Shown: piece by piece, positions 1 to 6,129 of the stretch
Layout: each line of letters begins with the position of its first letter
How positions within the stretch are numbered: position 1 is the first letter of the stretch
Source of the DNA: CAZNQW01 sp964575225
GTDB lineage: Bacteria > Chloroflexota > Anaerolineae > JAAYZQ01
Length of the DNA stretch: 11,932 bases
Assembly (NCBI GenBank): GCA_964575225.1
Contig: CAZNQW010000115.1
Coordinates: 1-11,932 of the forward strand
Reading direction: 5' to 3'
Translations under genes and position numbers: made by a program
Notes under the pieces: generated by a model
Databases searched by the model: none
Told to the model about the DNA's origin: nothing
The model's input: the letters and a program-made list of their open reading frames with translations, nothing else

Positions 1-1
1 C

Positions 2-634
2 CTTGCCGGGCGCATCACCCTGGCTAGCATGATGACCGAGATGGGCGGGATCGTCGGCCTGATTCCGCCGTCGGACGAGGTGCTGGCCTTTTGCCGGGCC
101 CGCACAGGCCGGCAGGACCTTCAGGCTCTGGCGGCCGACCCCGATGCCGTCTATACCCAGGAGGTCGAGATCGACATCACCGATCTGGAGCCCTTGATCG
201 CCTGCCCGCCCAAGCCCGACAACGTCAAGCCGGTGCGCGAGGTGGCCGGTACCAAGATCGATTCGGTCTTTATCGGCTCGTGCACCAACGGGCGATTTGA
301 GGACATGCAGGCCGTCGCCGACGTGGTCCGGGGCAAGCACGTGGCCCCGGGGATGGTCGCTTCGGTCGTCCCGGCGACGCGAGAGGTCTACCAGCAGATG
401 CTGGAAAGCGACGTGCTGCGGACCCTGTTCGAGGCCGGGTTCATCATCAGCAACCCCGGCTGCGGAGGGTGCGCTTCGGGGCACATTGGCATGGTGGGCG
501 AGGGCCAGGTGCAGATTTCCACCAGCAACCGCAACTTTGCCGGAAAACAGGGGCCTGGACACAACTATCTGGCCAGTCCGGCGGTGGCGGCCTGGGCCGC
601 GCTGACCGGCGTCATCACGGTACCGGAGGGGTAG
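2..634 (+). CDS. Aconitase-superfamily dehydratase large subunit (LeuC/HacA type), 3' part
   Basis: The reading frame is open from base 2 and gives 210 residues of a protein whose start lies outside the window. It is the Fe-S catalytic subunit of a two-subunit hydro-lyase of the 3-isopropylmalate dehydratase/homoaconitase family. All three [4Fe-4S] cysteines are visible: one in GSCTNGR (codon at 281) and two in NPGCGGC (codons at 461 and 470). The family motif STSNRNF follows, then the usual C-terminal YLASPAVAA. The family normally reads NRNF-x-GRMG after that motif, but here it is NRNFAGKQGPGHN, which may alter substrate recognition. It ends 9 bp before the small subunit, so the two are co-transcribed. 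The family assignment is secure. The substrate (isopropylmalate, homocitrate, citramalate, dimethylmalate or other) cannot be fixed, because no leuA or leuB is in view. Confidence 0.92.
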   Translation, partial: LAGRITLASMMTEMGGIVGLIPPSDEVLAFCRARTGRQDLQALAADPDAVYTQEVEIDITDLEPLIACPPKPDNVKPVREVAGTKIDSVFIGSCTNGRFEDMQAVADVVRGKHVAPGMVASVVPATREVYQQMLESDVLRTLFEAGFIISNPGCGGCASGHIGMVGEGQVQISTSNRNFAGKQGPGHNYLASPAVAAWAALTGVITVPEG

Positions 635-643
635 GAGGCGAGG

Positions 644-1174
644 ATGAAAGAGACCAAGATCAGAGGCCGTGTATGGGTTTTGACCACCCCCGAAGGCGAG
701 TTGTACGACGACATTGACACCGACATGATCTTTCACAATCGCTACCTGCACATCACAGAGGTCGACAAGATGGGGCAATACGCGCTGGATAACCTCAAAG
801 GGTGGGAGGATTACGCCTCCAAGGCCCAGCCGGGCGATTTCCTCCTGACCGGCAAGAACTTTGGCGCCGGTTCCAGCCGGCAGCAGGCCGTGGATTGCTT
901 CCGCGCCTTGGGCGTGGGGGCCATCGTCGCCGAGAGTTACGGCGCCATCTACAAGCGCAATGCCATCAACAGTGGATTCCCCATCATCGCGCTCCCCGAA
1001 GCGACGCAGCTCTGGCGCCAATTCCAAAACGGCGATGCCGTAGAGATCGATTTTGAGAGCGGCAAGCTGGTCCTGCAGGACAAGGAGGTTTTCCAGGCCG
1101 AGCCCTTTTCCAAGGTGCAGATGGATATCTATCAGGCCGGCGACCTGTTTGCCTACGGCAAGATCCTGGGCTAG
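644..1174 (+). CDS. Dehydratase small subunit (LeuD type)
   Basis: This 176-residue protein is the swivelling small subunit that pairs with the upstream large subunit; archaeal-type LeuD is about 160-170 residues. The ATG at 644 follows a perfect AGGAGG (633-638) with 5-nt spacing. Family landmarks are DDIDTDMIFHNRYL near residues 22-35, matching the usual DDIDTDxIxPxRYL, then GKNFGAGSSRQQA, matching GxNFGxGSSRE(H/Q)A, and a SGFPII segment. The substrate-specificity loop after RYL reads HITEVDKMGQ. In methanogen enzymes this position is YLRT in homoaconitase and YLVY in isopropylmalate isomerase, so this protein matches neither. In GAGSS an Ala sits where many homologues have Cys. It is the last gene of this + strand block, and no clear intrinsic terminator follows. 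The LeuD fold is certain; the substrate is open. Confidence 0.92.
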   Translation: MKETKIRGRVWVLTTPEGELYDDIDTDMIFHNRYLHITEVDKMGQYALDNLKGWEDYASKAQPGDFLLTGKNFGAGSSRQQAVDCFRALGVGAIVAESYGAIYKRNAINSGFPIIALPEATQLWRQFQNGDAVEIDFESGKLVLQDKEVFQAEPFSKVQMDIYQAGDLFAYGKILG

Positions 1175-1180
1175 GCCGAC

Positions 1181-1206
1181 CGCGGCTGTGTCTACATGGG
1201 CTCCCG
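1181..1206. repeat. Imperfect direct repeat, copy A
   Basis: This copy starts 6 bp after the leuD-type stop codon. It matches 1461-1486 at 22 of 26 positions: the first 10 bases (CGCGGCTGTG), an internal CTACA, one further base and a final CTCCCG are identical. The two copies lie exactly 280 bp apart and bracket the palindromic elements, which suggests copies of a dispersed intergenic element. Confidence 0.6.
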
Positions 1207-1225
1207 GGCCAGTCCCGAGGGGTAG

Positions 1226-1245
1226 GGGCACGGCATGCCGTGCCC
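1226..1245. repeat. Perfect 20-bp palindrome
   Basis: Its two arms, centred between 1235 and 1236, are exact reverse complements (GGGCACGGCA and TGCCGTGCCC). It sits in a GTAGGGG context. The form suggests a dispersed intergenic palindrome or a cruciform/hairpin element. With no loop it is not a good intrinsic terminator. Confidence 0.7.
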
Positions 1246-1326
1246 AAGACCGGGCAATCCCCAACAGGGTTGCCCCATCGTCGCCCTCGCGGAAGTGGGG
1301 GCCCACACGGGTGCAGAAAACGATGG

Positions 1327-1346
1327 ATGCCCGCTTGCGCGGGCAT
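1327..1346. repeat. REP-like hairpin
   Basis: An 8-bp stem (ATGCCCGC, 1327-1334, with GCGGGCAT, 1339-1346) encloses the loop TTGC. The flanks GG and GACG give the widespread bacterial intergenic repeat whose conceptual translation is MPACAGMT. It is a non-coding repetitive extragenic palindrome type of element. Confidence 0.75.
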
Positions 1347-1460
1347 GACGGTGCGTCGATGGGCGAACGTCGCCCGCGTCTATACAGCGGGCAGGCAGGC
1401 AAAAGCGGGGTTCCTTTTTTCTAGGTGCGTCAATTGAAGAAACAAAAGCCGTGCTGGACC

Positions 1461-1486
1461 CGCGGCTGTGGCTACAACAGCTCCCG
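1461..1486. repeat. Imperfect direct repeat, copy B
   Basis: This is the second copy of the 26-bp element at 1181-1206 (22 of 26 identical). Its last four bases form the start of the left arm of the hairpin at 1483-1506, so the hairpin may belong to the repeat unit. Confidence 0.6.
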
Positions 1487-1506
1487 ACCCCGAGAACGGG
1501 GTCGGG
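1483..1506 (-). terminator. Terminator-like hairpin downstream of the CHAT gene
   Basis: A perfect 10-bp GC-rich stem (CCCGACCCCG with CGGGGTCGGG) encloses a 4-nt loop AGAA. It lies 25 bp beyond the CHAT stop codon and could end that transcript. On the - strand the tail is GAGCTGTTGT, which is not a strong U-tract, so it may instead act bidirectionally or simply be part of the flanking repeat. Confidence 0.45.
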
Positions 1507-1531
1507 TTGTCGATCCTCAGCAGGGGGATAC

Positions 1532-4060
1532 TCAGGGCTGGGGGGTGGTGCGAATGACGAATCGCCCGTGCTCCTCACACCAATCGTCGTACTGAAAGCT
1601 GGTGAACCGGTGGGGTTCGGCCTCCAGGCTCAGATCTCCCTGCCATTGTCCGTCCTCGCCGCGGATGATGGCCATGCTCCAGTAGAAATCCCCGCTCCCC
1701 AGCAGGCAAAGGTCATAGTGATAGTCCCACGATTTGGTCCAGGCAATGCCATGGTGCGGCTGCCCCGTCCGCCAGATGCGGACGTCGAACCATTCGTTTG
1801 CCTGGAGCGTCCCTTCCCAGGTCCACAGCAGCGGGTAGACGCTAATGGAACCCTGAGTGAGGAGCGAAACATCCTCGGGGGCCACCAAGCGGGGTGCGGC
1901 ATAGAGGATGCCCGCGGTCGGGGTAGGTGTCGGTGCCGGGGTGGAGGTTTCCGTCGGTATGGTGGGCCTGGGTCGGAGCGTCGGTGGTGGTGGAGAGGGC
2001 TCGGCCGTCGGCGTAGCGGAAGGGGCTTGGGTGGGCTCCGGGCTGGGGCTCGGCAAAGGGGTGTTAGAGGGTGTCGCCGTCGGCGAGCGCGCCGATGAGG
2101 TCACGCCGCCAGGCAAGGGCGAGGGCGTGGCGCTGACAGCGGCCAAAGAAGTGGCCGGTATGGCAGTGTGAGTTGGCATGGAGGTCTTGGCCGCCAAAGG
2201 CGTTTGGGTGCCGGTAGAGGCGATCGCCGAGGTCGACGTGGGCGCTCCCTCCGATGTCGGAGAGGTAAGGGCGGCCCCAGGGGTGGGCGTGGCATTCGTG
2301 CGAGGGGGGCCGAACAGATCCATCTGCGACAGGATCAGCACCAGCAACAGGGCCAATCCCACCCCGATGGCTGCAAAAAGCCCGACCTTGCGCAATAGCC
2401 GGCGGCGTTCCTCTCTCTCCTCCGCCAGGGTGGCCTGATAATCCTGGATCTGGCGCCGGGCCGATTCGAGATCCTGGCCGAGTTTGGGCAGGTTTTCGTC
2501 GTCCAGGTGCTGAGCGCTCTCTAACTGGCGGATGCCTTCTTGCATCCGTTTCAGCCGGTGCCCGGGCGTCAGGCTAACCGAGGTCACGTCGAGGAGATGT
2601 TTTCCCTCCTGCCAGGCTCGGTCGCGCAGCCCGCGGAGCTTTTCCCGCGCTCGCGACAGTTCGGCCTGGATGGCCAGGCTCGCGGGCAGCCGGTTCTGGA
2701 GGGCATGCAGCTCCTCGATCAGCGACGAGAGCGTGTCGGCCTGGGCTTGGGCGTTGCTCGGAAGGGTTTTGAGCCGGTCGCGGGCCTGGGCCAGTTGGTC
2801 GCGCGTGGTTTCGGCCAGGGTTCGCTTTTCTTTGAGGGCGGCATCGGCGCCCAGGTCGAGGGCCACCGAATATCGGGCGATGGCTCGCTCGAAATCGTCG
2901 TTGTGCAACGCCTCGTCGCCGCGCTGGCGGGCCATGGCCATGACGCTGGGCCGCTCAAAGATGGGCCGTTCGGGGGCATGGCCAAACAGGGCCGGCACCC
3001 CCCACGCCGCCGAGCCGGGGACGGCCGAATGGAGGGCAGCGCGGGCATAGACCAGGGCCGTATCGACCGGCACGGCGGCCGATAGCGCCCCATAGTAGGC
3101 GTGGAAAAACTCGCTGGCTGCCTTTTCCTCCACTCGATAGGGCAGGGTCAGGACGTTGGGAATGCCCTGCTCCACCAGGTGGGTGGCCAGCATGGCAAAG
3201 GAATCGGGCCGGTCGCCGGCCATGCCGGTGCCGGAGCTCAGCACGACCAGGCGCAGGGCCGGGCTACCTGCCAGCAGTTCGGCCAGATGCTGGTCGCTCA
3301 CGCGGCGGGCCTGGTCGTTGTCGTCGGCAAAGACCAGGGTCCCTTCCTGCGCCGTGGGATCGAACCCGCCATGCCCGACAAAGTGGAGGACGTGCCAGGG
3401 GCCGCTCCAAAACAGCCGCTGCACTTCACGCCAGGCCTGCCCCTCCACCCATTTGACCTCCACCAACTCCCGCGCCTGGAGAGGGTTGAGGGAGACGTTC
3501 AAGATGTGTCGTTCGCGGGCCACATCCAGGGCGGGCCAATCTTTCGGACTGGCCGCGACGGCGAGGATGCGCAGGGGCGGCGTGATAGCGGAGAGGGTGG
3601 GGGTGCGAGTGGGCGTCAGGTGGCGGACCATGGGCGCAGAGATCGAGAGGCACAGGTGCTCGTTTCGGCGCGGGTCGTACAGGAATTCCCAGGGAAGGGC
3701 CGCCAGGTCGGGGGACGCGATGGATAGAGAGAGGCGGAGGAAGGCTTCCTGAGAGGTAGCCATCTCCCAACTGGTGTCGTAGAGATCGAGCACCTGCTCC
3801 ACAAAGAGGGCGTCGAACAGCAAGGCGCCCAGCTCCAGGGCCGGCGGCACATCATCCGCAGGGGTTCCTTGCGGCGCTTTTGGAGGTCTGAGCAGCTCCG
3901 ATTGCAGATCGCGGAGCAGGTTCTTGACGGCCGGACTTTTCAGGAGGGCAAAGTCCAGGATCTCTCGCACCTGGCCGGCTGGGGAACGGGCCACCACGGG
4001 ATAGGCGCCCTTGACCCCCGGACCAATTTCCAATTTGAACTCGAGTGTAGCTTTGGCCAC
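1532..4060 (-). CDS. Membrane-anchored CHAT-domain protein lacking the catalytic Cys
   Basis: The protein has 842 residues. The GTG start at 4060 is supported by AGGAG on the - strand (4072-4068), 7 nt away, and by a promoter further upstream. Domains in order: an N-terminal region (about 1-115); a CHAT caspase-like domain (about 116-365) with LPWEFLYDP and VLHFVGHGGFD, giving the expected catalytic His230; one TPR-like helix pair (about 380-405); a long charged, coiled-coil-like segment (about 405-555); a basic EERRRLLRKV stop and one membrane helix (559-577); a Thr/Pro/Ser-rich linker (about 585-717); and a beta-rich C-terminal domain (about 718-842) with two Cys, 785 and 828. The charge pattern predicts N-inside, C-outside. 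Where CHAT proteases read VVLNAC, this protein reads VVLSSG, with Gly277 in the Cys place, so protease activity is doubtful. The family call is firm. The role (sensor, scaffold or defence component) is inference. Confidence 0.85.
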   Translation of the reverse strand: MAKATLEFKLEIGPGVKGAYPVVARSPAGQVREILDFALLKSPAVKNLLRDLQSELLRPPKAPQGTPADDVPPALELGALLFDALFVEQVLDLYDTSWEMATSQEAFLRLSLSIASPDLAALPWEFLYDPRRNEHLCLSISAPMVRHLTPTRTPTLSAITPPLRILAVAASPKDWPALDVARERHILNVSLNPLQARELVEVKWVEGQAWREVQRLFWSGPWHVLHFVGHGGFDPTAQEGTLVFADDNDQARRVSDQHLAELLAGSPALRLVVLSSGTGMAGDRPDSFAMLATHLVEQGIPNVLTLPYRVEEKAASEFFHAYYGALSAAVPVDTALVYARAALHSAVPGSAAWGVPALFGHAPERPIFERPSVMAMARQRGDEALHNDDFERAIARYSVALDLGADAALKEKRTLAETTRDQLAQARDRLKTLPSNAQAQADTLSSLIEELHALQNRLPASLAIQAELSRAREKLRGLRDRAWQEGKHLLDVTSVSLTPGHRLKRMQEGIRQLESAQHLDDENLPKLGQDLESARRQIQDYQATLAEEREERRRLLRKVGLFAAIGVGLALLLVLILSQMDLFGPPRTNATPTPGAALTSPTSEGAPTSTSAIASTGTQTPLAAKTSMPTHTAIPATSLAAVSATPSPLPGGVTSSARSPTATPSNTPLPSPSPEPTQAPSATPTAEPSPPPPTLRPRPTIPTETSTPAPTPTPTAGILYAAPRLVAPEDVSLLTQGSISVYPLLWTWEGTLQANEWFDVRIWRTGQPHHGIAWTKSWDYHYDLCLLGSGDFYWSMAIIRGEDGQWQGDLSLEAEPHRFTSFQYDDWCEEHGRFVIRTTPQP

Positions 4061-4067
4061 AGGCCTG

Positions 4068-4073
4068 CTCCTG
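4068..4073 (-). promoter_or_regulatory. Ribosome binding site deciding the CHAT GTG start
   Basis: The - strand reads CAGGAG here, with 7 nt between it and the GTG at 4060-4058. No ATG in frame nearby has comparable support, and the protein beginning there (MAKATLEF) runs straight into the conserved N-terminal region. Confidence 0.7.
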
Positions 4074-4133
4074 GTCGCCGTCGCGACGCTCTCGCAAACG
4101 TTCGGATCGTGTCCGATCTGTTCTCAGGTTTGA

Positions 4134-4162
4134 ATTATAACAAAAACGGGTGAAAAGGGCAA
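4134..4162 (-). promoter_or_regulatory. Sigma70-type promoter of the CHAT gene
   Basis: Read on the - strand, TTGCCC (4162-4157) is followed by a 17-nt spacer and a consensus TATAAT (4139-4134). Transcription would start near 4127, leaving a leader of about 65 nt before the GTG. This indicates that the gene is transcribed independently of its neighbours. Confidence 0.65.
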
Positions 4163-4377
4163 TCTGGCCCGGGCGTCGCTCACCATGCACCCCTTGATGC
4201 TCGCCGCCCCTGTCCTCGGGGCCCCTGTCGGCAGGACCACTTACACAGGGCCTCACCCGTAGTGCCCGAGCCTTTGAGAGTGTGCCTTTGTACATCGCAG
4301 TGGGGGGTATGGAGGCCTCGGTAGGCCCCCACAAAGAATCCCACCGACTTGTATAAACAACCCTGTGTCCTGGGAAC
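4163..4377. other. Core of the divergent intergenic region, no gene recognised
   Basis: This lies between the two divergent promoters. I find no convincing short gene or known RNA. The one structure that stands out is a 7-bp stem, GTGGGGG (4300-4306) with CCCCCAC (4326-4332), enclosing a loop that contains the palindrome GAGGCCTC (4312-4319). It could be a regulator site or a remnant. Nothing in the sequence says which. Confidence 0.4.
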
Positions 4378-4405
4378 TTGACACCTGCCAAAGTTGGGGT
4401 ACAAT
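4378..4405 (+). promoter_or_regulatory. Sigma70-type promoter of the gcvH-lplA group
   Basis: A perfect TTGACA (4378-4383) and TACAAT (4400-4405) are separated by 16 bp. The predicted start is near 4412, giving a leader of about 83 nt before gcvH. It faces away from the CHAT promoter. Confidence 0.75.
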
Positions 4406-4494
4406 AAACAGAACATCGGAAACAAGTGCGGTTTGACGGCAAACGCCATAGGAACAGCGTTTCAACGATTCTGCAGCAGAAAGGAGAAGTATTC

Positions 4495-4911
4495 ATGGAG
4501 ATCGGCGGCTATCAATTTCCGGATGATTTGTTGTATGATCAAGAGCACAACTGGGTTCGAATCGAGGGCAACCAGGCAACCATTGGCCTGACCGATTTCG
4601 GCCAGGATCTGGCCGGGGAAATTCTCTATGCCGAGGTCCCGCGCGTGGGACGCCAGATCACGGCGGGCGAGGCGTTCATGTCGCTCGAGTCGGGCAAGTG
4701 GGTCGGTCGTATCAAAGCGATTGTGGATGGCAAGATCGTAGAAGCCAACTCCGAGATCGAATGGGAGAGCACCCTGATCAACACCGAACCCTATGGGGAG
4801 GGCTGGCTGGCCAAAATCGAAATGGCCGGCGAACCTCAGGGGTTGATGAAAGCCGGCGATCCTGAATTTGCCGCGCTCATTGCGGCAGAGAAGGAAAAGT
4901 ACGGCAAGTAG
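4495..4911 (+). CDS. gcvH: GcvH-like lipoyl carrier protein
   Basis: This 138-residue protein has the usual length and fold signature of glycine cleavage system H protein. HNWVRIEGNQATIGLTDF is near residues 18-35, GEILYAEVPRVG is near 41-52, and the lipoyl-accepting loop is at ESGKW with Lys68. The C-terminal NTEPYGEGWL is typical. The ATG at 4495 is chosen over an in-frame upstream ATG at 4426 because AAGGAG (4481-4486) lies 8 nt before it and homology starts there. The loop reads SGKW rather than the common SVKA/SVKS, so this belongs to a less usual GcvH subgroup. It is followed by lplA, while gcvT and gcvP are absent from the window. It may serve the glycine cleavage system from elsewhere in the genome or be a dedicated lipoate carrier of the LbpA kind. 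The family is sure; the partner complex is not. Confidence 0.9.
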   Translation: MEIGGYQFPDDLLYDQEHNWVRIEGNQATIGLTDFGQDLAGEILYAEVPRVGRQITAGEAFMSLESGKWVGRIKAIVDGKIVEANSEIEWESTLINTEPYGEGWLAKIEMAGEPQGLMKAGDPEFAALIAAEKEKYGK

Positions 4912-4933
4912 CACAGAATCGCGCATTCCTGTC

Positions 4934-4974
4934 AGGAAGCAAGAGAGGGCGATCCCAACCCTGTCTTGCTTTCT
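4934..4974 (+). terminator. Strong hairpin between gcvH and lplA
   Basis: An 11-bp stem (4934-4944 with 4964-4974, including one G-U pair) continues past a single G-G mismatch into four more pairs (AGGG with CCCT), closing a 9-nt loop. The tail GTTTGTCG is only weakly U-rich. It could be a leaky terminator or RNA-stability hairpin that lets gcvH be expressed above lplA. Confidence 0.5.
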
Positions 4975-5009
4975 GTTTGTCGCAGACGCCATAGCCAAGA
5001 GGTGAAACC

Positions 5010-6056
5010 GTGAATTTGTACAATCTGGGATCTGTGCCGTGGCTCGATTCTCAGTTGATCTATCATGCGTTGCCCCGCCTGAACATGGAAGGCTTGGTGC
5101 TTTTGGCGCCGGCCGAACCCTACGTGTGCATCGGGTATCATCAGGATGCCCTGTTGGAGGTCGATCTGGACTATTGCCGCGAGCACGACATTCCCGTGTT
5201 CCGGCGCGAAGTGGGCGGCGGTGCCACGTTCTTGGACGGACGCCAGTTGTTCTTCCAGTTGGTGATCCACAAAGACAACCCCCTGATCCCTGCCACCAAG
5301 GAAGAGTGTTATCGACGCTTCCTCGAGCCTGTGGCTCAGACCTATCGCGACCTGGGGGTGCAGGCCAGGTACCGACCGGTGAATGACATAATCACCGCCG
5401 AAGGGCGCAAAATCTCGGGCAGCGGCGCGGCTGACATCGGCGAGTTTTTCGTGATGGTGGGAAACCTGATCCAAAACTTTGACTATGAGACGATGGTCCG
5501 CGTGCTGCGCGTCCCCGATGAGAAATTCCGGGATAAGGTGCACAAGAGCCTGCAGGAGAACCTGTCGACCCTGCGCCGCGAGGTGGGGCGGGAGCCATCG
5601 TGGCAGGAGATGACGGACGCGCTGGTGCGCAATTTCGAGGTGGCCTTGGGCCCGCTGACGCCGGCGGAGCTACCCCCCGAAGTGAAGGACAAGGTGGCCG
5701 AGCTGATCACTACCCACACCACTGAGGAATGGCTGCTCAAGCCGGGCAAGCGATTCCAGGAAAAGCGGCAGGTGAAAATCGCCACCGGCGTCGAGATCGT
5801 GCAGCGAGCCTACAAAGCGCCCGGCGGCCTGATCCGGGCCACTGCCGAAGTGCGAAACGGCGTGCTGGAATCGGTGGGGTTTTCGGGAGACTTTTTTCTC
5901 TACCCGGAAGACAAGGTGGCCGAGCTGGAAGAGCACCTCACCGGCGTCCGCCTGGCCGATGCCGAGCGCGAAATTGCGGCCTTTTATCAGGCCCACCAGA
6001 TCGAGTCGCCGGGTGTGACGCCGCGGGACCTGGCGACGGCCCTGGGCGCCGAGTAG
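5010..6056 (+). CDS. lplA: Lipoate-protein ligase A
   Basis: This 348-residue enzyme activates lipoate with ATP and transfers it to a lysine of lipoyl domains, most plausibly Lys68 of the adjacent GcvH-like protein. The GTG start at 5010 follows AAGAGGTG (4998-5004). The catalytic domain shows RREVGGGATFLDG (about 66-78), matching the LplA RRxxGGGAVYHD motif, and NDIITAEGRKISGSG (about 125-139) with the conserved Lys134. Residues from about 255 form the small accessory domain (GGLIRATAEVRNGVLESVGFSGDFF), which in LplA is needed for lipoate adenylation. This is therefore a complete scavenging-type ligase rather than an octanoyltransferase. It lies 98 bp downstream of gcvH, with a hairpin between them. 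Confidence 0.92.
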   Translation: MNLYNLGSVPWLDSQLIYHALPRLNMEGLVLLAPAEPYVCIGYHQDALLEVDLDYCREHDIPVFRREVGGGATFLDGRQLFFQLVIHKDNPLIPATKEECYRRFLEPVAQTYRDLGVQARYRPVNDIITAEGRKISGSGAADIGEFFVMVGNLIQNFDYETMVRVLRVPDEKFRDKVHKSLQENLSTLRREVGREPSWQEMTDALVRNFEVALGPLTPAELPPEVKDKVAELITTHTTEEWLLKPGKRFQEKRQVKIATGVEIVQRAYKAPGGLIRATAEVRNGVLESVGFSGDFFLYPEDKVAELEEHLTGVRLADAEREIAAFYQAHQIESPGVTPRDLATALGAE

Positions 6057-6129
6057 CGTGGCCCGCGGGCCCGAGGAACGCCGGAGGGTGGGCGGCCGTC
6101 GGGCCTGCTGAGAGGAGCGGGAAAGGGCT

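Larger units (their letters stand above)
1175..1531. other. Repeat-rich convergent intergenic region, no gene
   Basis: This 357-bp stretch lies between the converging leuD-type and CHAT genes. I see no credible gene in it. Apparent reading frames translate the REP-like hairpin into MPACAGMT and RASGHP peptides, a familiar artefact of that repeat. It holds a 26-bp imperfect direct repeat (1181-1206 and 1461-1486), a perfect 20-bp palindrome (1226-1245), a REP-like hairpin (1327-1346), a T6 run (1415-1420) and a 10-bp hairpin (1483-1506). Confidence 0.7.

Noticed and set aside
1415..1420. T6 run as the terminator tail of the leuD-type gene
   Set aside because: No stable stem lies directly before it, so I do not call a terminator there.
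1192..1578. Short open frames on both strands across the intergenic repeats
   Set aside because: They translate palindromic repeats (MPACAGMT and RASGHP peptides) and lack ribosome binding sites and homology.
1451..2171. Gly/Arg/Val-rich open frames on the + strand
   Set aside because: They are antisense to the Thr/Pro/Ser-rich linker and outer domain of the CHAT protein; low complexity explains the openness.
1532..4060. CHAT protein as part of a Craspase or gasdermin defence operon
   Set aside because: No gRAMP/Cas7-11, CRISPR array, gasdermin or nuclease gene is near, and the catalytic Cys is missing.
4426..4494. An upstream in-frame ATG for gcvH
   Set aside because: It would add 23 residues without homology and sits within the predicted leader just after the promoter; the ATG at 4495 has a good ribosome binding site.
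4412..4494. Glycine riboswitch before gcvH
   Set aside because: The leader is short and I see none of the conserved glycine-aptamer core; only small alternative hairpins are present.
3852..4496. A 214-codon - strand frame over the CHAT 5' end and the intergenic region
   Set aside because: It is in a different frame from CHAT, crosses both promoters and has no motif.
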